Of a DNA stretch of 64,000 nucleotides, positions 17,189 through 26,405 are shown one piece after another. The position numbers and the translations under genes were made by a program. Source of the stretch: Deltaproteobacteria bacterium (GTDB lineage Bacteria; Myxococcota_A; UBA9160; UBA4427). The stretch spans positions 186,001 to 250,000 of the forward strand of contig PBFW01000071.1 of NCBI GenBank assembly GCA_002719955.1, read 5' to 3'. Position 1 is the stretch's first letter, and every line of letters starts with the position of its first letter. The notes under the pieces were generated by a model. It was not told the DNA's origin, ran no database searches, and saw nothing but the letters and a program-made list of their open reading frames with translations.

Positions 17189-18351
17189 GATCGGTCCTCT
17201 TTGGATGGGGAAGAAGTGGGAGGCGCGTCCGATTCTGGATCGCCGCGGGTACCCGCCGAGAGTCCCTGTCTCGACCGTTCGTCGCCTTCGGCCTGGATGG
17301 CCAGACGCCAGGCCTCGTGCTCCAGGTACCAGGCGACCGTTCGCTCGAGTGCGCTCTCAAAATCGAAGGAGGGTCGCCAATCGAGCTCACGTTCGGATTT
17401 GGAGGAATCGATGGCATAGCGTCGGTCGTGGCCGGGCCGATCTTCGACGAAGCTCTTCAGTTCGTGATAGCTGTCGATCCCCTTGCTCCGGAGCGCCGCA
17501 TTCTTCCCGGCGGGTCGGAGCGATTCGAGCGCGCTGCAGATGCCTTCGACGACCTGGAGATTGGAGCGTTCGCTGTTGCCGCCGAAGGCGTATTGTTCTC
17601 CGGGATGGCCGGCTTCGAGCGCGCGGGCGATTCCGGCGCAGTGATCCCCGACGTAGATCCAATCCCGCACGTTTCCGCCATCCCCATAGATCGGCAGCGG
17701 TTTGCCTTCGAGGGCATTGAGCACGATCAGCGGAATCAGCTTCTCGGGGTATTGAAGGGGGCCGTAATTGTTCGAGCAATTCGTCGTGATGGTCGGCAGT
17801 CCGTAGGTCCGGTGATAGGCGCGCACGATCAGGTCGGCTGCAGCCTTGGAAGCGGAGTAGGGTGAATTCGGGGCGTAGGGCGTGTCCTCGGTGAAATAGC
17901 CTTCGGCGCCGAGCGATCCGTAGACCTCGTCCGTCGACACGTGAAGGAATCGGAACGCATCGCGTTCAGCGTCCGGGAGCTCCGCAAAACGAGCTCGCGC
18001 CGCCTCCAGCAGTTCGAAGGTGCCGACGATATTCGTGTCGATAAAGGTGCGAGGGCCGTCGATCGACCGATCGACGTGGGATTCGGCGGCGAAGTTCAGG
18101 ACAGCGGTCGGCGCGAAGGTCTCGAAGATCGACCGCACATCGGTGGCCGACGCGATATCGCCCCGAACGAATGCGTAGCGATCGCCGTCGGATGCATTCG
18201 GAAGATCGCGGAGGTTCTCGAGGCTTCCGGCGTAGGTGAGCTTGTCGAGGACGACGACGCGCACCTGTGGACGGTTCTCGAGGATCCAGCGTACGAAATT
18301 CGATCCGATGAAGCCGGCTCCACCGGTCACGAGCCAGGTCTGGGGATTCAT
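17185..18351 (-). CDS. rfbB: dTDP-glucose 4,6-dehydratase (RmlB)
   Basis: NAD-dependent extended SDR turning dTDP-glucose into dTDP-4-keto-6-deoxyglucose. [13 protein letters not shown] is the cofactor loop, [12 protein letters not shown] carries the Thr-Asp-Glu catalytic set, and [12 protein letters not shown] the Tyr-Lys pair; [15 protein letters not shown] is diagnostic. The frame is open upstream to 18444, but ATG 18351 is the start because the family begins there and AGGAG lies 7 bases before it. About 388 residues; the last 35 are a non-conserved polar tail. First gene of the rfbBA pair. Confidence 0.95.
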   Translation of the reverse strand: MNPQTWLVTGGAGFIGSNFVRWILENRPQVRVVVLDKLTYAGSLENLRDLPNASDGDRYAFVRGDIASATDVRSIFETFAPTAVLNFAAESHVDRSIDGPRTFIDTNIVGTFELLEAARARFAELPDAERDAFRFLHVSTDEVYGSLGAEGYFTEDTPYAPNSPYSASKAAADLIVRAYHRTYGLPTITTNCSNNYGPLQYPEKLIPLIVLNALEGKPLPIYGDGGNVRDWIYVGDHCAGIARALEAGHPGEQYAFGGNSERSNLQVVEGICSALESLRPAGKNAALRSKGIDSYHELKSFVEDRPGHDRRYAIDSSKSERELDWRPSFDFESALERTVAWYLEHEAWRLAIQAEGDERSRQGLSAGTRGDPESDAPPTSSPSKEDRS

Positions 18352-18843
18352 GGGCGTCTCCTGCCACCGGAGCGGCTTCAGGCTAGCACTCGTCCGGATT
18401 CGGCTTTGCGCAGGGTGGGGCAGGCCTGCGCCGCTCTTTCCCATCGGCGGACGGATCTCGAACTCAAGGGTTGGCTCCCGCCCGATGAGGAGTGCGAACC
18501 AGATCGGGTGAATATAGGGGCATCCCTTTCGCGGCCCTTCTCGATTAGGAAATGTCCGGTCACGGACCGGTCAGACCGCCTTCGCACCAGGAGTTCTTGT
18601 CGCAAAAACGCATGATATAAATGAAGAGCAGTTTGTAAACCATTGAAAAGGCTATGAAAATTCAGTGTACTATTCTCTCGCCGGATGATCCGAGAGGGTA
18701 TATTTCTAAGTCTCGGACATACCCTTATTGGCTCCAGTGGGCACATCTCTTTTGAGCGCCGGCAGATGCGGCGTCCGCCTGGATGACCTCAAAAAACGGG
18801 TATTTCGCCGAGCGACAGGGCAGTCGAGGAAGTGGGACGGCAG
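18352..18843. promoter_or_regulatory. Divergent intergenic region between rfbB and the sugar transferase
   Basis: About 490 bases carrying the promoters for both directions. The part from 18600 to 18720 is clearly more A+T rich than the rest of the window. It contains an inverted repeat CTCTCG (18675-18680) / CGAGAG (18691-18696) enclosing GGATGATCC. I see no convincing sigma-70 or sigma-54 consensus. A regulator site controlling polysaccharide genes is plausible but inferred. Confidence 0.45.
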
Positions 18844-20253
18844 ATGCTGCGCAACAATGGAAAAGTCATATCGTCGTTGCTGATGTTCCTGGATGTTGTG
18901 CTCAGCGCAGCGATCTGGAGCTTCCTGATCCAATCGCCGCGGATCAGCGGAGTGGCCCACCCCTTCGCCGAAGCGGGCGGGGCGATGCTCCTGGTGGCCC
19001 TCACGGCCTGTCTCGTCTGGCCCTTCACTTTTCAGCAACTCGATGTCTATTCCTCGATTCGAACGCTGGGTTTCTGGGATATCACCCGTCGGCTGATCGT
19101 TTCGGGCTGCATCGTGGCCACGATCCTGAGTGCGATGGCCTTCGCGACGGATGTCCCTCTCAGCCGTGAATTTCCATTCATCTGTGCGGCGCTCCAGGGA
19201 CTCGCTCTCTCGGCGGCCCGGCTGGCCGTCTATGCCGCGCTGCGGTCGGCTCGTCGGGTCGGTCGGAATACGCGCAACGTTCTGATCGTGGGTTCCGGCG
19301 CGCGCGCCGCGCTACTCAAACGCACCATCGATGCGAACCCGGGCTGGGGACTCTTGGTTCTCGGTTTCGTCGACGATATAGACAGCGCCGTCGCCCCGAG
19401 CCTCTATGACGCCAAGATGTTCAGTCTGAACCAGATGCCAGACCTCCTGAGCGATATGGTTGTAGATCGCGTACTGGTGGCCGTGCCGCGCTCGATGCTC
19501 GGCTCGATCGCGCCGGTTCTGAGTTCGTGCAGCAGCACGGGGGTTCCGTTGACGCTCCTGACCGATCTCTTCGGAGATTACCTGCCGATGCCGCAGATCG
19601 GGCGGTTCGGCTCACGCGCCTCCCTCGAGTTCGCGGCGGTCCACCACAATTCCTTCCTTCTGGGCGTGAAGCGCGCCATCGACGTCGTAGGCTCTGTCGT
19701 CGCGATCGGTTTCTGTGCGCCGATCGTCGGATTGGCGGCCGCTGCGATCTGGTTCGAGGATCGAGGTCCGGTCTTCTTCAGCCAGACGCGCTGCGGTCTC
19801 TATGGTCGCCGCTTCCCGATGCTCAAGTTGCGCACCATGTGCGTGGACGCGGAGGCCCGCAAGAGCGAACTGATCGACCTGAACGAGATGGATGGGCCGG
19901 TCTTCAAGGTCAAATGCGATCCGCGCATCACGAGGGTAGGCGCCCTCCTTCGCCGCTACAGCCTGGACGAGCTACCCCAGTTGTGGAATGTCCTGATCGG
20001 GGAAATGAGCCTGGTCGGACCCCGCCCTCCGGTTCCGGAAGAGGTCGTCCACTACGAGATCTCCGAGCGCCGACGGCTGTCGATGCGGCCGGGGATCACC
20101 TGTATCTGGCAGGTCGGTGGCCGCAACGAAATCGGATTCCAGGAATGGGTGAAACTCGATCTCGAGTACATCGATTCGTGGTCTCTGGGCCTCGATGCCA
20201 GGATCCTGGCACGCACGGTTCCGGCCGTTGTTCTGGCCCGCGGCGCCTCCTGA
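18844..20253 (+). CDS. Polyprenyl-phosphate sugar-1-phosphate transferase (WcaJ/EpsB-like)
   Basis: Starts exopolysaccharide repeat-unit synthesis by moving a sugar-1-phosphate onto undecaprenyl phosphate at the inner membrane. About 469 residues: several N-terminal membrane segments (10-30, 40-60, 80-105, 110-130), a CoA-binding-like Rossmann region ([19 protein letters not shown]), a further membrane hairpin near 275-305, and the conserved catalytic domain with [32 protein letters not shown] and [19 protein letters not shown] 18844 fits the family N-terminus; GTG 18832 is an alternative. The Asp-Glu pair in SLDELPQ is intact. Probably the priming enzyme for this cluster. Confidence 0.92.
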   Translation: MLRNNGKVISSLLMFLDVVLSAAIWSFLIQSPRISGVAHPFAEAGGAMLLVALTACLVWPFTFQQLDVYSSIRTLGFWDITRRLIVSGCIVATILSAMAFATDVPLSREFPFICAALQGLALSAARLAVYAALRSARRVGRNTRNVLIVGSGARAALLKRTIDANPGWGLLVLGFVDDIDSAVAPSLYDAKMFSLNQMPDLLSDMVVDRVLVAVPRSMLGSIAPVLSSCSSTGVPLTLLTDLFGDYLPMPQIGRFGSRASLEFAAVHHNSFLLGVKRAIDVVGSVVAIGFCAPIVGLAAAAIWFEDRGPVFFSQTRCGLYGRRFPMLKLRTMCVDAEARKSELIDLNEMDGPVFKVKCDPRITRVGALLRRYSLDELPQLWNVLIGEMSLVGPRPPVPEEVVHYEISERRRLSMRPGITCIWQVGGRNEIGFQEWVKLDLEYIDSWSLGLDARILARTVPAVVLARGAS

Positions 20254-20598
20254 GCCCCTCGTTCCAGCGATCCCGCGATCTGGGTCCGGATCGGATCTCG
20301 ATCACTCCTCGGCTCTCGGTGGCCACATCGAGCAAAGTAGATCAGGAAAAGCTCGTCTGACGGGGACGAGGAGAGCATCCGATTCGCGATGCTCGCCTCT
20401 GAAGTTCGCGCGATCGACGATGCGACCACGAACGAGTTCGTGGTCGAGCGGGCGAGGCGGGTTCGAGCGCGATCGCGCGCCCAACCGCCGCAAGAATTGC
20501 CGCGACAGCGGCCGTGTGGAACGAATCCCACAGAATCGCGTGAGTCCAGTCGGGGGACACCCGAGTCCCCATGCGTCCGCCCGCTGGCCGCCGCTGAA
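20254..20598. other. Convergent intergenic region
   Basis: 345 bases between the ends of the sugar-transferase and Wzz-like genes. Apart from the long hairpin at 20423-20446, no gene or site is recognised; short frames here have no family features. Confidence 0.5.
20423..20446. terminator. 10-bp perfect hairpin, likely bidirectional terminator
   Basis: CGACCACGAA, loop CGAG, TTCGTGGTCG: a perfect 10-bp stem with a 4-base loop in the gap between convergent genes. There is no T tract on either side, so it is a hairpin-only or Rho-assisted terminator, or an mRNA 3' end stabiliser. Confidence 0.6.
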
Positions 20599-22002
20599 TC
20601 AGGTGATCTCGGAAATCGACCCCAGGCAGGGAATCGGGATCGAATCTTCGAGGTGTTGCTCGTCGATGAGCACGGGCGCGAGCAGTTCTCGCACGACCCC
20701 GATCAGAAGCGCGAGCCCAATCGAAACCACGGCGCCGGCGCAAGCGACCAGCCAACGCGGAATGACCGGGGAAGTCGGCGGCATCGCCTCATCGAGGCGA
20801 ACCAGCCGTGCCCCCTGCTGGGAATGTTCCAGGCTCAGGGCCAGCTCGGCATTCTTCAGCTTGCGCAGATATTCGTTGTAATTCTCTTCCAGGATCGCCT
20901 CTTCCCTCACCAGTGCTGCGTATTCCTCCGCGATGAGCGGGGCCGCGTTGAGGCGTCCTTCGAGGTCACTCACCGTCCTGTCGATCTGATCGAGACGCAG
21001 CTGCTCGATCTCGACTCCCTTGGCGATCGCCTCACGCTCTTCGAGTGCCTCGATGTCGGCGGTCGATCCTGTCGTCCCTTCCTTTTCTTCCCACGCCGTG
21101 AGCTGCCTCTTGAGTGAGATGATCATCGGGTGATCGTCCGTGTAGATCGCGGTTGCGGTCTGGTGGCGGGAACGCAGATCCTCGAGCGTTTCGCTCTCGG
21201 TGAAGGCCTGGGGCCGAGCGTCGATCCTTTCGAGCTGTGCCTGGAATTCGCTGATCAACAGGATTGCATTTCCGCGCTGGACCTCCAGGCGTTCTAGCTT
21301 CGACGTCACACCGTTCTGCTCCTCCGGCAGGGCGCCCCGGTTCTGCGCGCGGAACTCGGCGAGTTTCCGCTGATGAACCCGTAACGCCTCGTCGGCTCGG
21401 CTGTACTCACGTTCCATGAACTCGGTTGTGACGCGGGCCTGACGGCTTCGATACTCGACGTTGGCACTGATCAGCTCAGCGACCGTTCGGTTGACGACCG
21501 CCGCCAGGACCTCCGGGTCTTCTCCGGACATCGCGACCTCGAACGAAATCGAGTGCGGCGCCGCTTTCGGTCGGCCGACGCCAGCGACGCCAGCGACGGG
21601 CGTGACGGTCAACTCGCTCAATAGACGCCCGGCCAGATCCTCGAGAGTGAGCGTTTCCCGCTCTTCCGGATAGAGGCCCGTATCGGAGATGATCTTTGCG
21701 AGATTGGCGCGCAGGAAGACGATCCCTCGGATCGCCTCGAACTCTTCGAGGATATTGGCGATGATCGTCGTCGGAACGAATTCGTCCGGGATGCTTTTGG
21801 CCGTCAGGAGAATCGTCGCCCGTGCCTGGAATTTCAGCGGGAAGTGGAGCGTCGCTGCGGAGGTGACCGCCAGAAACAGGGCCAGACTGAACAGGATCAG
21901 GCGGGACTGGCGCCGGAGGACCCTGGCCGGGTCGCGTAGGGCCGCCGGGAGCCCAGGGGCCTCCTCGCCATCATCTTCGTAGAAATCCGTTTCAGTCGTC
22001 AT
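20599..22002 (-). CDS. Polysaccharide chain-length determinant / co-polymerase (Wzz/GumC type)
   Basis: A 467-residue inner-membrane protein setting exopolysaccharide chain length. It has a transmembrane segment at about 33-53, a periplasmic Wzz domain (FQARATILLTAKSIPDEFVP), a long coiled coil (about 190-400) and a second transmembrane segment at about 420-445, preceded by the proline-rich PPTSPVIPRW typical of the family. The size and coiled coil fit the PCP-2/exosortase-type GumC group. Its start overlaps the end of the BY-kinase-like gene by 11 bases, so the two are coupled. Confidence 0.88.
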   Translation of the reverse strand: MTTETDFYEDDGEEAPGLPAALRDPARVLRRQSRLILFSLALFLAVTSAATLHFPLKFQARATILLTAKSIPDEFVPTTIIANILEEFEAIRGIVFLRANLAKIISDTGLYPEERETLTLEDLAGRLLSELTVTPVAGVAGVGRPKAAPHSISFEVAMSGEDPEVLAAVVNRTVAELISANVEYRSRQARVTTEFMEREYSRADEALRVHQRKLAEFRAQNRGALPEEQNGVTSKLERLEVQRGNAILLISEFQAQLERIDARPQAFTESETLEDLRSRHQTATAIYTDDHPMIISLKRQLTAWEEKEGTTGSTADIEALEEREAIAKGVEIEQLRLDQIDRTVSDLEGRLNAAPLIAEEYAALVREEAILEENYNEYLRKLKNAELALSLEHSQQGARLVRLDEAMPPTSPVIPRWLVACAGAVVSIGLALLIGVVRELLAPVLIDEQHLEDSIPIPCLGSISEIT

Positions 22003-22936
22003 CGTTGGGGTCCGCAGGTGGATCGATCGGGTCGTGGGGAGGCGATCCGTAGTGGTCGTATCCGGTCAACCGCTGCGCCTTCGGGTTCGAGTTGAGAAAG
22101 CTGCCCAGGATCTTTTTTCTCGGCAGGAGTTCGACGGTTCGGCGGACCGCCCTCACCGTCGTCGAGCCTGCTCGGGCGACGAAGAGCGCGGCTGCTGCGT
22201 GGCGAAGGATGAGCTGGGCATCGGTGACGGCGAGCAGGGGAGGGCTGTCGAGCAGGACGAGATCGAAGCGGCTCTCGAGGTCGCGAATCATCTTGGGCAG
22301 ATTGGGATGGGCGAGCAGCCGTTCAGCGTCGTGGACCCCTCGATCCAGCGCGAGCAGAGAGAGCCCGGTCACATCCGTTTCGATGATCGCTTCCGAGACG
22401 GAATGGTCCCCCCGCAGCACGCCATCGACGGGCGTTTCGATCTCGACGCCGAGGGCCGAAGCAATATCCGGACGACGAAGATCGAGGTCGACCAGAACCA
22501 CGTTCAGAGTCTGATCCAGCCCTGCGAGCTGAATGGCCAGATTGCAGGCGGTCGTCGTTTTGCCATCCCCTTGCTGAGCACTGGTGACAACGATCGATCG
22601 GGCCCCTCTGGCATCCGCGAGTTCTCGGACGCGGAATGCGAGTCGACGAGCCGTCTGCGCGGCATTTCCCTGAGGATTCGAGATCGAGATGCGTGCGGGA
22701 GGCGCCGGGTCGTCACGCTCGTGCCTCAGGGACTGGATCGAGCGCCCTATCCGGGTCTCTTTGGTGACGCCGGTGGGGAGGGGCGAATGGGGAGGGTGAT
22801 CTGCTGATCCGACCGCATCTGCGCGGTCGTCGCGGGGGCCGGGTGTGGCCCGCGGAAGATTTTCCGCGGATCTCTCTTTTTGGCCAATCGGGTTGGCTCC
22901 GTCAGCCCTTCGAAGTGCCTCAGCGATCTCACCCAT
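21992..22936 (-). CDS. CpsD/CapB-like tyrosine autokinase or MinD-type ATPase
   Basis: Cytoplasmic P-loop partner of the chain-length protein. In the 314-residue form: Walker A in VVTSAQQGDGKTTTACN (about 117-131), Walker A' VVLVDLDLRRPD (about 146-157), Walker B LVLLDSPPLLAVTDA. The start at ATG 22936 (MGEIAEALRRADGA) fits the family although the frame continues to 22999. The C-terminal tyrosine cluster that is autophosphorylated in BY-kinases is reduced to YDHYG followed by an Asp/Pro-rich tail, so kinase regulation may be weak or different. Transcribed ahead of, and overlapping, the Wzz-like gene. Confidence 0.85.
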   Translation of the reverse strand: MGEIAEALRRADGANPIGQKERSAENLPRATPGPRDDRADAVGSADHPPHSPLPTGVTKETRIGRSIQSLRHERDDPAPPARISISNPQGNAAQTARRLAFRVRELADARGARSIVVTSAQQGDGKTTTACNLAIQLAGLDQTLNVVLVDLDLRRPDIASALGVEIETPVDGVLRGDHSVSEAIIETDVTGLSLLALDRGVHDAERLLAHPNLPKMIRDLESRFDLVLLDSPPLLAVTDAQLILRHAAAALFVARAGSTTVRAVRRTVELLPRKKILGSFLNSNPKAQRLTGYDHYGSPPHDPIDPPADPNDDD

Positions 22937-23324
22937 TGATTCGATCTCGTCTCCGGATTGAAATTCTCGCGCGAATCTGCACCCAGATCGCGAGCCCACA
23001 TCGCGAATAGAACCCTCTCGTCGGCCCAGGGTTCGAGAACAGGATTGCGGGGCTCTGGGAGCCGGGAGGCCCCGGTGTCAGAGTCTCCACGTCTCTGTGA
23101 GTGCCCGAGCTGCTCAGATAGGGTGTCACAAGTCTCCCGGTGATGCAGCGGATGAGCAGCGACCGGGGCCGCACCGAGCAAAACTCTTTCGACCGGCGAA
23201 CGCTCTTCCCCCCATTAGGGTCTCATCGGCGGATCCCTCGAAACGGAAGAGGATTAGCGAGAAAAAAATCGCATTTTCGAACGAAACAGAGCATCTGGGA
23301 AGCCAGGTCTTTTGGCCGGAGCGA
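22937..23324. other. Upstream region of the BY-kinase/Wzz pair
   Basis: About 390 bases between the BY-kinase start and the hairpin after the dehydrogenase. The A-rich stretch near 23255-23290 is the most likely promoter region for the minus-strand pair. No coding frame with family features is seen. Confidence 0.35.
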
Positions 23325-23347
23325 AGGGGCGCGTCCACCACGCCCCT
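23325..23347 (-). terminator. Hairpin after the acyl-dehydrogenase gene
   Basis: AGGGGCG (23325-23331) and CGCCCCT (23341-23347) form a perfect 7-bp GC-rich stem with a 9-base loop, five bases past the stop at 23353. No T tract follows on the minus strand. Likely 3' end of the four-gene acyl operon. Confidence 0.55.
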
Positions 23348-23352
23348 CTGTC

Positions 23353-24498
23353 TCAGAGGCCGAGGAGCGGGGCGATGATCATGCGCTGAATCTCGGAGGT
23401 GCCGGAGTAGATGCGGCTTGCGGTTGCATCGCGGAGCTCTCGCTCGATCTCGCACTCCTTCATGTAGCCGTAGCCGCCGTGGATCTGGATCGCGTCCTGG
23501 GCGGAAAGCACCCACGACTCGCTGATGTGAAGCTTGGCAAGGGCGGCCTCCATGAAGACGCTCTTTCGTCGTGATTTCAGCCAAGCCTGCTTGTAGAGCA
23601 GCGCCCGGGCCGTCTCGGTCCGCAATTTCATGTCGACGATTCGGCTTGCCAGGAGCTGGAATTTCCCGATAGGCTCGCCGAATTGCTTCCGGTCCTTTGC
23701 GTATTGGATGCATCGCTCGAGGAGGTGTTGCATCGCCCCGACCGCGGGAGCAAGGAGACAGCCGCGTTCCCAGGTCATCGCGTGGGTGAAAAGGTTCGAT
23801 CCCGCCCCCTCACGGCCCAGACGATTCTCGACGGGGATTTCGCAATCCTCAAGGAAGAACTCGCCCATGGGCGAGGTCTTGATGCCCATCTTCTCGACGT
23901 TCTTGGTGAGATTGAAGCCGGGGGTACCGGGTTCGATGAGAAACGCCGTGACCCCGTTGGGGCCCTTCTGCTTGTCGATGGTCGCGAACACGATCAAGAC
24001 ATCCGCGATGGGGCCGTTGGTCACGAAGATCTTCGTGCCATTCAGGACGTATCGATCCCCTCGCAGATCAGCGGTCGTCTGCATGCCGTACGCATCGGAC
24101 CCCGCTTCGGGCTCCGACATCGCGTTGCCGCCGATCAATTCGCCATGACACAGCCCGGGGAGCCACCTCTCCTGCTGCTCGCTGCTTCCGAAGGCCACCA
24201 GGGGCATGGCCGCGGTCCACATATGGGCGTTGATGGAAAACCAGAGGCCGTTGTCGCGACAGCCGTAGCCGAGGCCTTCCAGCACGCCGACCGCGGTCAG
24301 GGCATCGAGTCCGAGTCCGCCATGTTCCTCGGGAACCGTCAATCCCTGGATGCCCAGGCGGGCGAGGCCACGCCAGCCCTCGCGATTGAATTCGCCCTTC
24401 GTGTCGCGTTCGAGCAGCCCGTCGTTGAGTTCGTTCTGTGCGAACTCGACCACCGAGTTGCGAAACTGCTCCTGATCTTCGTTCCAGGAGAAATCCAT
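23353..24498 (-). CDS. Acyl-CoA dehydrogenase-like flavoprotein, probable prolyl-PCP desaturase
   Basis: FAD enzyme of about 381 residues with the full acyl-CoA dehydrogenase fold: GGNAMSEPEAGSDAYGMQTT, NGTKIFVTNG, DRKQFGEPIGKFQ and QIHGGYGYMKECEIERELRD. The usual base position before GTSEIQR is Ser364 instead of Glu; Glu244 in MTWERGCLLAP occupies the alternative base site used by isovaleryl-CoA and long-chain dehydrogenases. The frame opens at 24627 but the family N-terminus begins at ATG 24498. It lies 49 bp after a prolyl-type adenylation enzyme and a carrier protein, the trio PltE/F/L or RedW/M/O that converts L-prolyl-S-PCP to pyrrolyl-2-carboxyl-S-PCP. That role is inferred from context; ordinary fatty acyl oxidation is the alternative. 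Confidence 0.82.
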   Translation of the reverse strand: MDFSWNEDQEQFRNSVVEFAQNELNDGLLERDTKGEFNREGWRGLARLGIQGLTVPEEHGGLGLDALTAVGVLEGLGYGCRDNGLWFSINAHMWTAAMPLVAFGSSEQQERWLPGLCHGELIGGNAMSEPEAGSDAYGMQTTADLRGDRYVLNGTKIFVTNGPIADVLIVFATIDKQKGPNGVTAFLIEPGTPGFNLTKNVEKMGIKTSPMGEFFLEDCEIPVENRLGREGAGSNLFTHAMTWERGCLLAPAVGAMQHLLERCIQYAKDRKQFGEPIGKFQLLASRIVDMKLRTETARALLYKQAWLKSRRKSVFMEAALAKLHISESWVLSAQDAIQIHGGYGYMKECEIERELRDATASRIYSGTSEIQRMIIAPLLGL

Positions 24499-24547
24499 AC
24501 CAATCCGCCATTCGTGTCGTTGAGAGTGTGAGGGCCCGCTCGCGCGA

Positions 24548-26104
24548 TCAGTCCAGCCGCGAGAGCGCCTGATAGTCAATCTTGTCCGTGGAGGTCTTTG
24601 GAAGCGCGGCGTGGAAGCGGAATCCATCCGGAACCATGTAGAGCGGCAGGGTCTCGGAACAGAAGCGCTTGATTTTGATCATCGAGAGCTTCTGCCCGTC
24701 GAGCGTCGCGAGATGCGCGCGAATCGTGACCTCACCGTTGTCATCGACGACCGCGATCACCGCCGCCTCCTGTATGTCCTCATGGCGGTAGAGGCAGGTC
24801 TCGATTTCCCCGAGTTCGACGCGGTAGCCGCGTTTCTTGACCATGCGATCGCGACGCCCGACGAAGCGATAGGTATCTGGTGACTCCTCGACGACTAGAT
24901 CGCCCGTGCGGTACCAGCGCTTTCCATCCTCCTTTTCGAGAAAGGCAGATCGTGTTTGTTCGTCGAGATTCCAGTAGCCTCGTAGAACCGATGCGCCGGC
25001 GATGCAGAGCTCACCTTCCTCCCCGGCATCGATCTCCTGTCCGGCGGGGTCGACGACGATGCCCTCGAGATGGGAACAGACCGCTCCGATCGGGAAGGGG
25101 TCGGATCGATCCTCCGGGATCGTCCGCGGGATTTCGTGCCAGGTGCAGACGTTCGTTTCGGTCGGACCGTAGAGATTGAAATATCGTGGAAGGGGAAGCT
25201 GTTCCTTGAGCGTTCGCAAATGGCTGATCGGGAAGACTTCTCCGGCAAAGAGGACGATGCGAAGATTCGAGTAGTCATGCTCATCGAGCTTTCCATATTG
25301 GCAGAGGAGGCTCAGAATCGAGGGGGCCGAGTACCAGATCGAGATTCGTCGATCCGCGATCAGCTTGGCGAGACCGACGGGTTCCTTCCCAATGTCGTTC
25401 GGAATGAGAACGAGCGTCGCGCCGCTCGCCAAGGATGTATAGATGTCGAGAATCGAGAGATCGAAATGGAAGGGGGCGTGGGAGGAAAACCGGTCCTCGG
25501 GTGTCGGTTCGAATACTTCGAGGCACCACGCGACGAAACTCTCCGCGTTTCCGATCGAGATCATCACGCCCTTGGGTCGGCCCGTCGAACCCGATGTGTA
25601 GAGGATATAGGCGAGGTCATCCGACTTGGGTTCGACCGTGCTCGAGCAGGTCGCGGCGTCCTTTCGCTGGAGTCGATCGAGCAGGTCGGCCAACCCTCCG
25701 TGGGCAGGGTCGACGAGCAGCAGAGGCGCCGAAAAGGCTGTCTTTTCGAACTCGAGGATCAGATTCGGATGAAATTCTGTCGCGACGATGACGGCGGTGA
25801 CGGTGCAGTCAGAAAGGATATAACTGTTTCGCGAGGCGGGCGCTGTGGGATCCACGGGTACATAGGCGGCGCCCGCTTTGAGAATTCCGAAGATGGCCGC
25901 GATCGTGTCGATGGATTTGTGCAGATAGACGCCGACTCGATCACCGGGAGCGATGCCCATATGAAGCAGTCGATTCCGCACGTCGTTGGAGAGGGCGTCG
26001 AGTTCGGCATAACCGATGGAGCTTCCGTCCGGGGCTTCGATCGCGATTCGATCGGGGTAGCGCCTCGCTGACTCAGTGAGGGTCTGATGCAGGCTCATCC
26101 GCAC
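24548..26104 (-). CDS. Stand-alone adenylation enzyme, predicted L-prolyl-PCP ligase
   Basis: A 518-residue AMP-forming enzyme that activates an amino acid and loads it on a carrier protein. Core motifs: A3 YTSGSTGRPKGV (169-180), A5 NLYGPTETN (310-318), A7 YRTGDL, A8 RDRMVKKRGYRVELGEIE and the A10 lysine Lys508 (TSTDKIDYQ). The binding-pocket positions read D215, L216, L219, Y258, L285, A287, L311, V319, C320, i.e. DLLYLALVC with Lys508. I recall this as the code of PltF/RedM/AnaC-type L-proline ligases. DltA-like D-alanine ligases share the fold but have a different code. No condensation or carrier domain is fused. The start is MRMSLHQ at 26104 or the second ATG at 26098. Confidence 0.85.
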   Translation of the reverse strand: MRMSLHQTLTESARRYPDRIAIEAPDGSSIGYAELDALSNDVRNRLLHMGIAPGDRVGVYLHKSIDTIAAIFGILKAGAAYVPVDPTAPASRNSYILSDCTVTAVIVATEFHPNLILEFEKTAFSAPLLLVDPAHGGLADLLDRLQRKDAATCSSTVEPKSDDLAYILYTSGSTGRPKGVMISIGNAESFVAWCLEVFEPTPEDRFSSHAPFHFDLSILDIYTSLASGATLVLIPNDIGKEPVGLAKLIADRRISIWYSAPSILSLLCQYGKLDEHDYSNLRIVLFAGEVFPISHLRTLKEQLPLPRYFNLYGPTETNVCTWHEIPRTIPEDRSDPFPIGAVCSHLEGIVVDPAGQEIDAGEEGELCIAGASVLRGYWNLDEQTRSAFLEKEDGKRWYRTGDLVVEESPDTYRFVGRRDRMVKKRGYRVELGEIETCLYRHEDIQEAAVIAVVDDNGEVTIRAHLATLDGQKLSMIKIKRFCSETLPLYMVPDGFRFHAALPKTSTDKIDYQALSRLD

Positions 26105-26150
26105 GATCTCCCCGTTGGATACGATTTGTGATCTGCCATTCGCGGGTTCG

Positions 26151-26405
26151 CTAGAGCTTGGAGTTGATCAGATCCTTGATCAGGTCCAATGTGTCGAGGT
26201 TCTCGGCGTCGACCTCGTGGGGCTCGACTGCGATGTCATATGTCTCCTCGAGAAAGGTGACGAGTTTGAGCGTCGCGATCGAGTCCAGGATTCCACTGCT
26301 CACCAGCGGCGTCTCAGGAGTGAGTTCGTTGGGATCTTCTCCCGGTAGAAACTCGTCGAGAATGAATTTCTTGATCTCGTCTCGGATTGCGGACTGTTCG
26401 GCCAT
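26151..26405 (-). CDS. Acyl/peptidyl carrier protein
   Basis: A discrete 84-residue four-helix carrier protein. The phosphopantetheine site is the Ser in SSGILDSIATLKLV (about residue 42). Sequence and length fit the free PCPs of pyrrole pathways (PltL, RedO, AnaD type) and DltC-like proteins. It lies 46 bp before the adenylation gene, its expected loading enzyme, and 181 bp after the MBOAT-SGNH gene. No phosphopantetheinyl transferase is in the window. Confidence 0.9.
   Translation of the reverse strand: MAEQSAIRDEIKKFILDEFLPGEDPNELTPETPLVSSGILDSIATLKLVTFLEETYDIAVEPHEVDAENLDTLDLIKDLINSKL

Noticed and set aside
16251-17417. Long alternative minus-strand frame overlapping rfbA and the end of rfbB
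   Set aside because: Arg/Pro-rich translation without any domain; rfbA and rfbB account for the conserved sequence.
18735-18760. Possible sigma-54 promoter (GGGCAC ... TTTTGA)
   Set aside because: The GG and GC elements are not at the required 10-base spacing.
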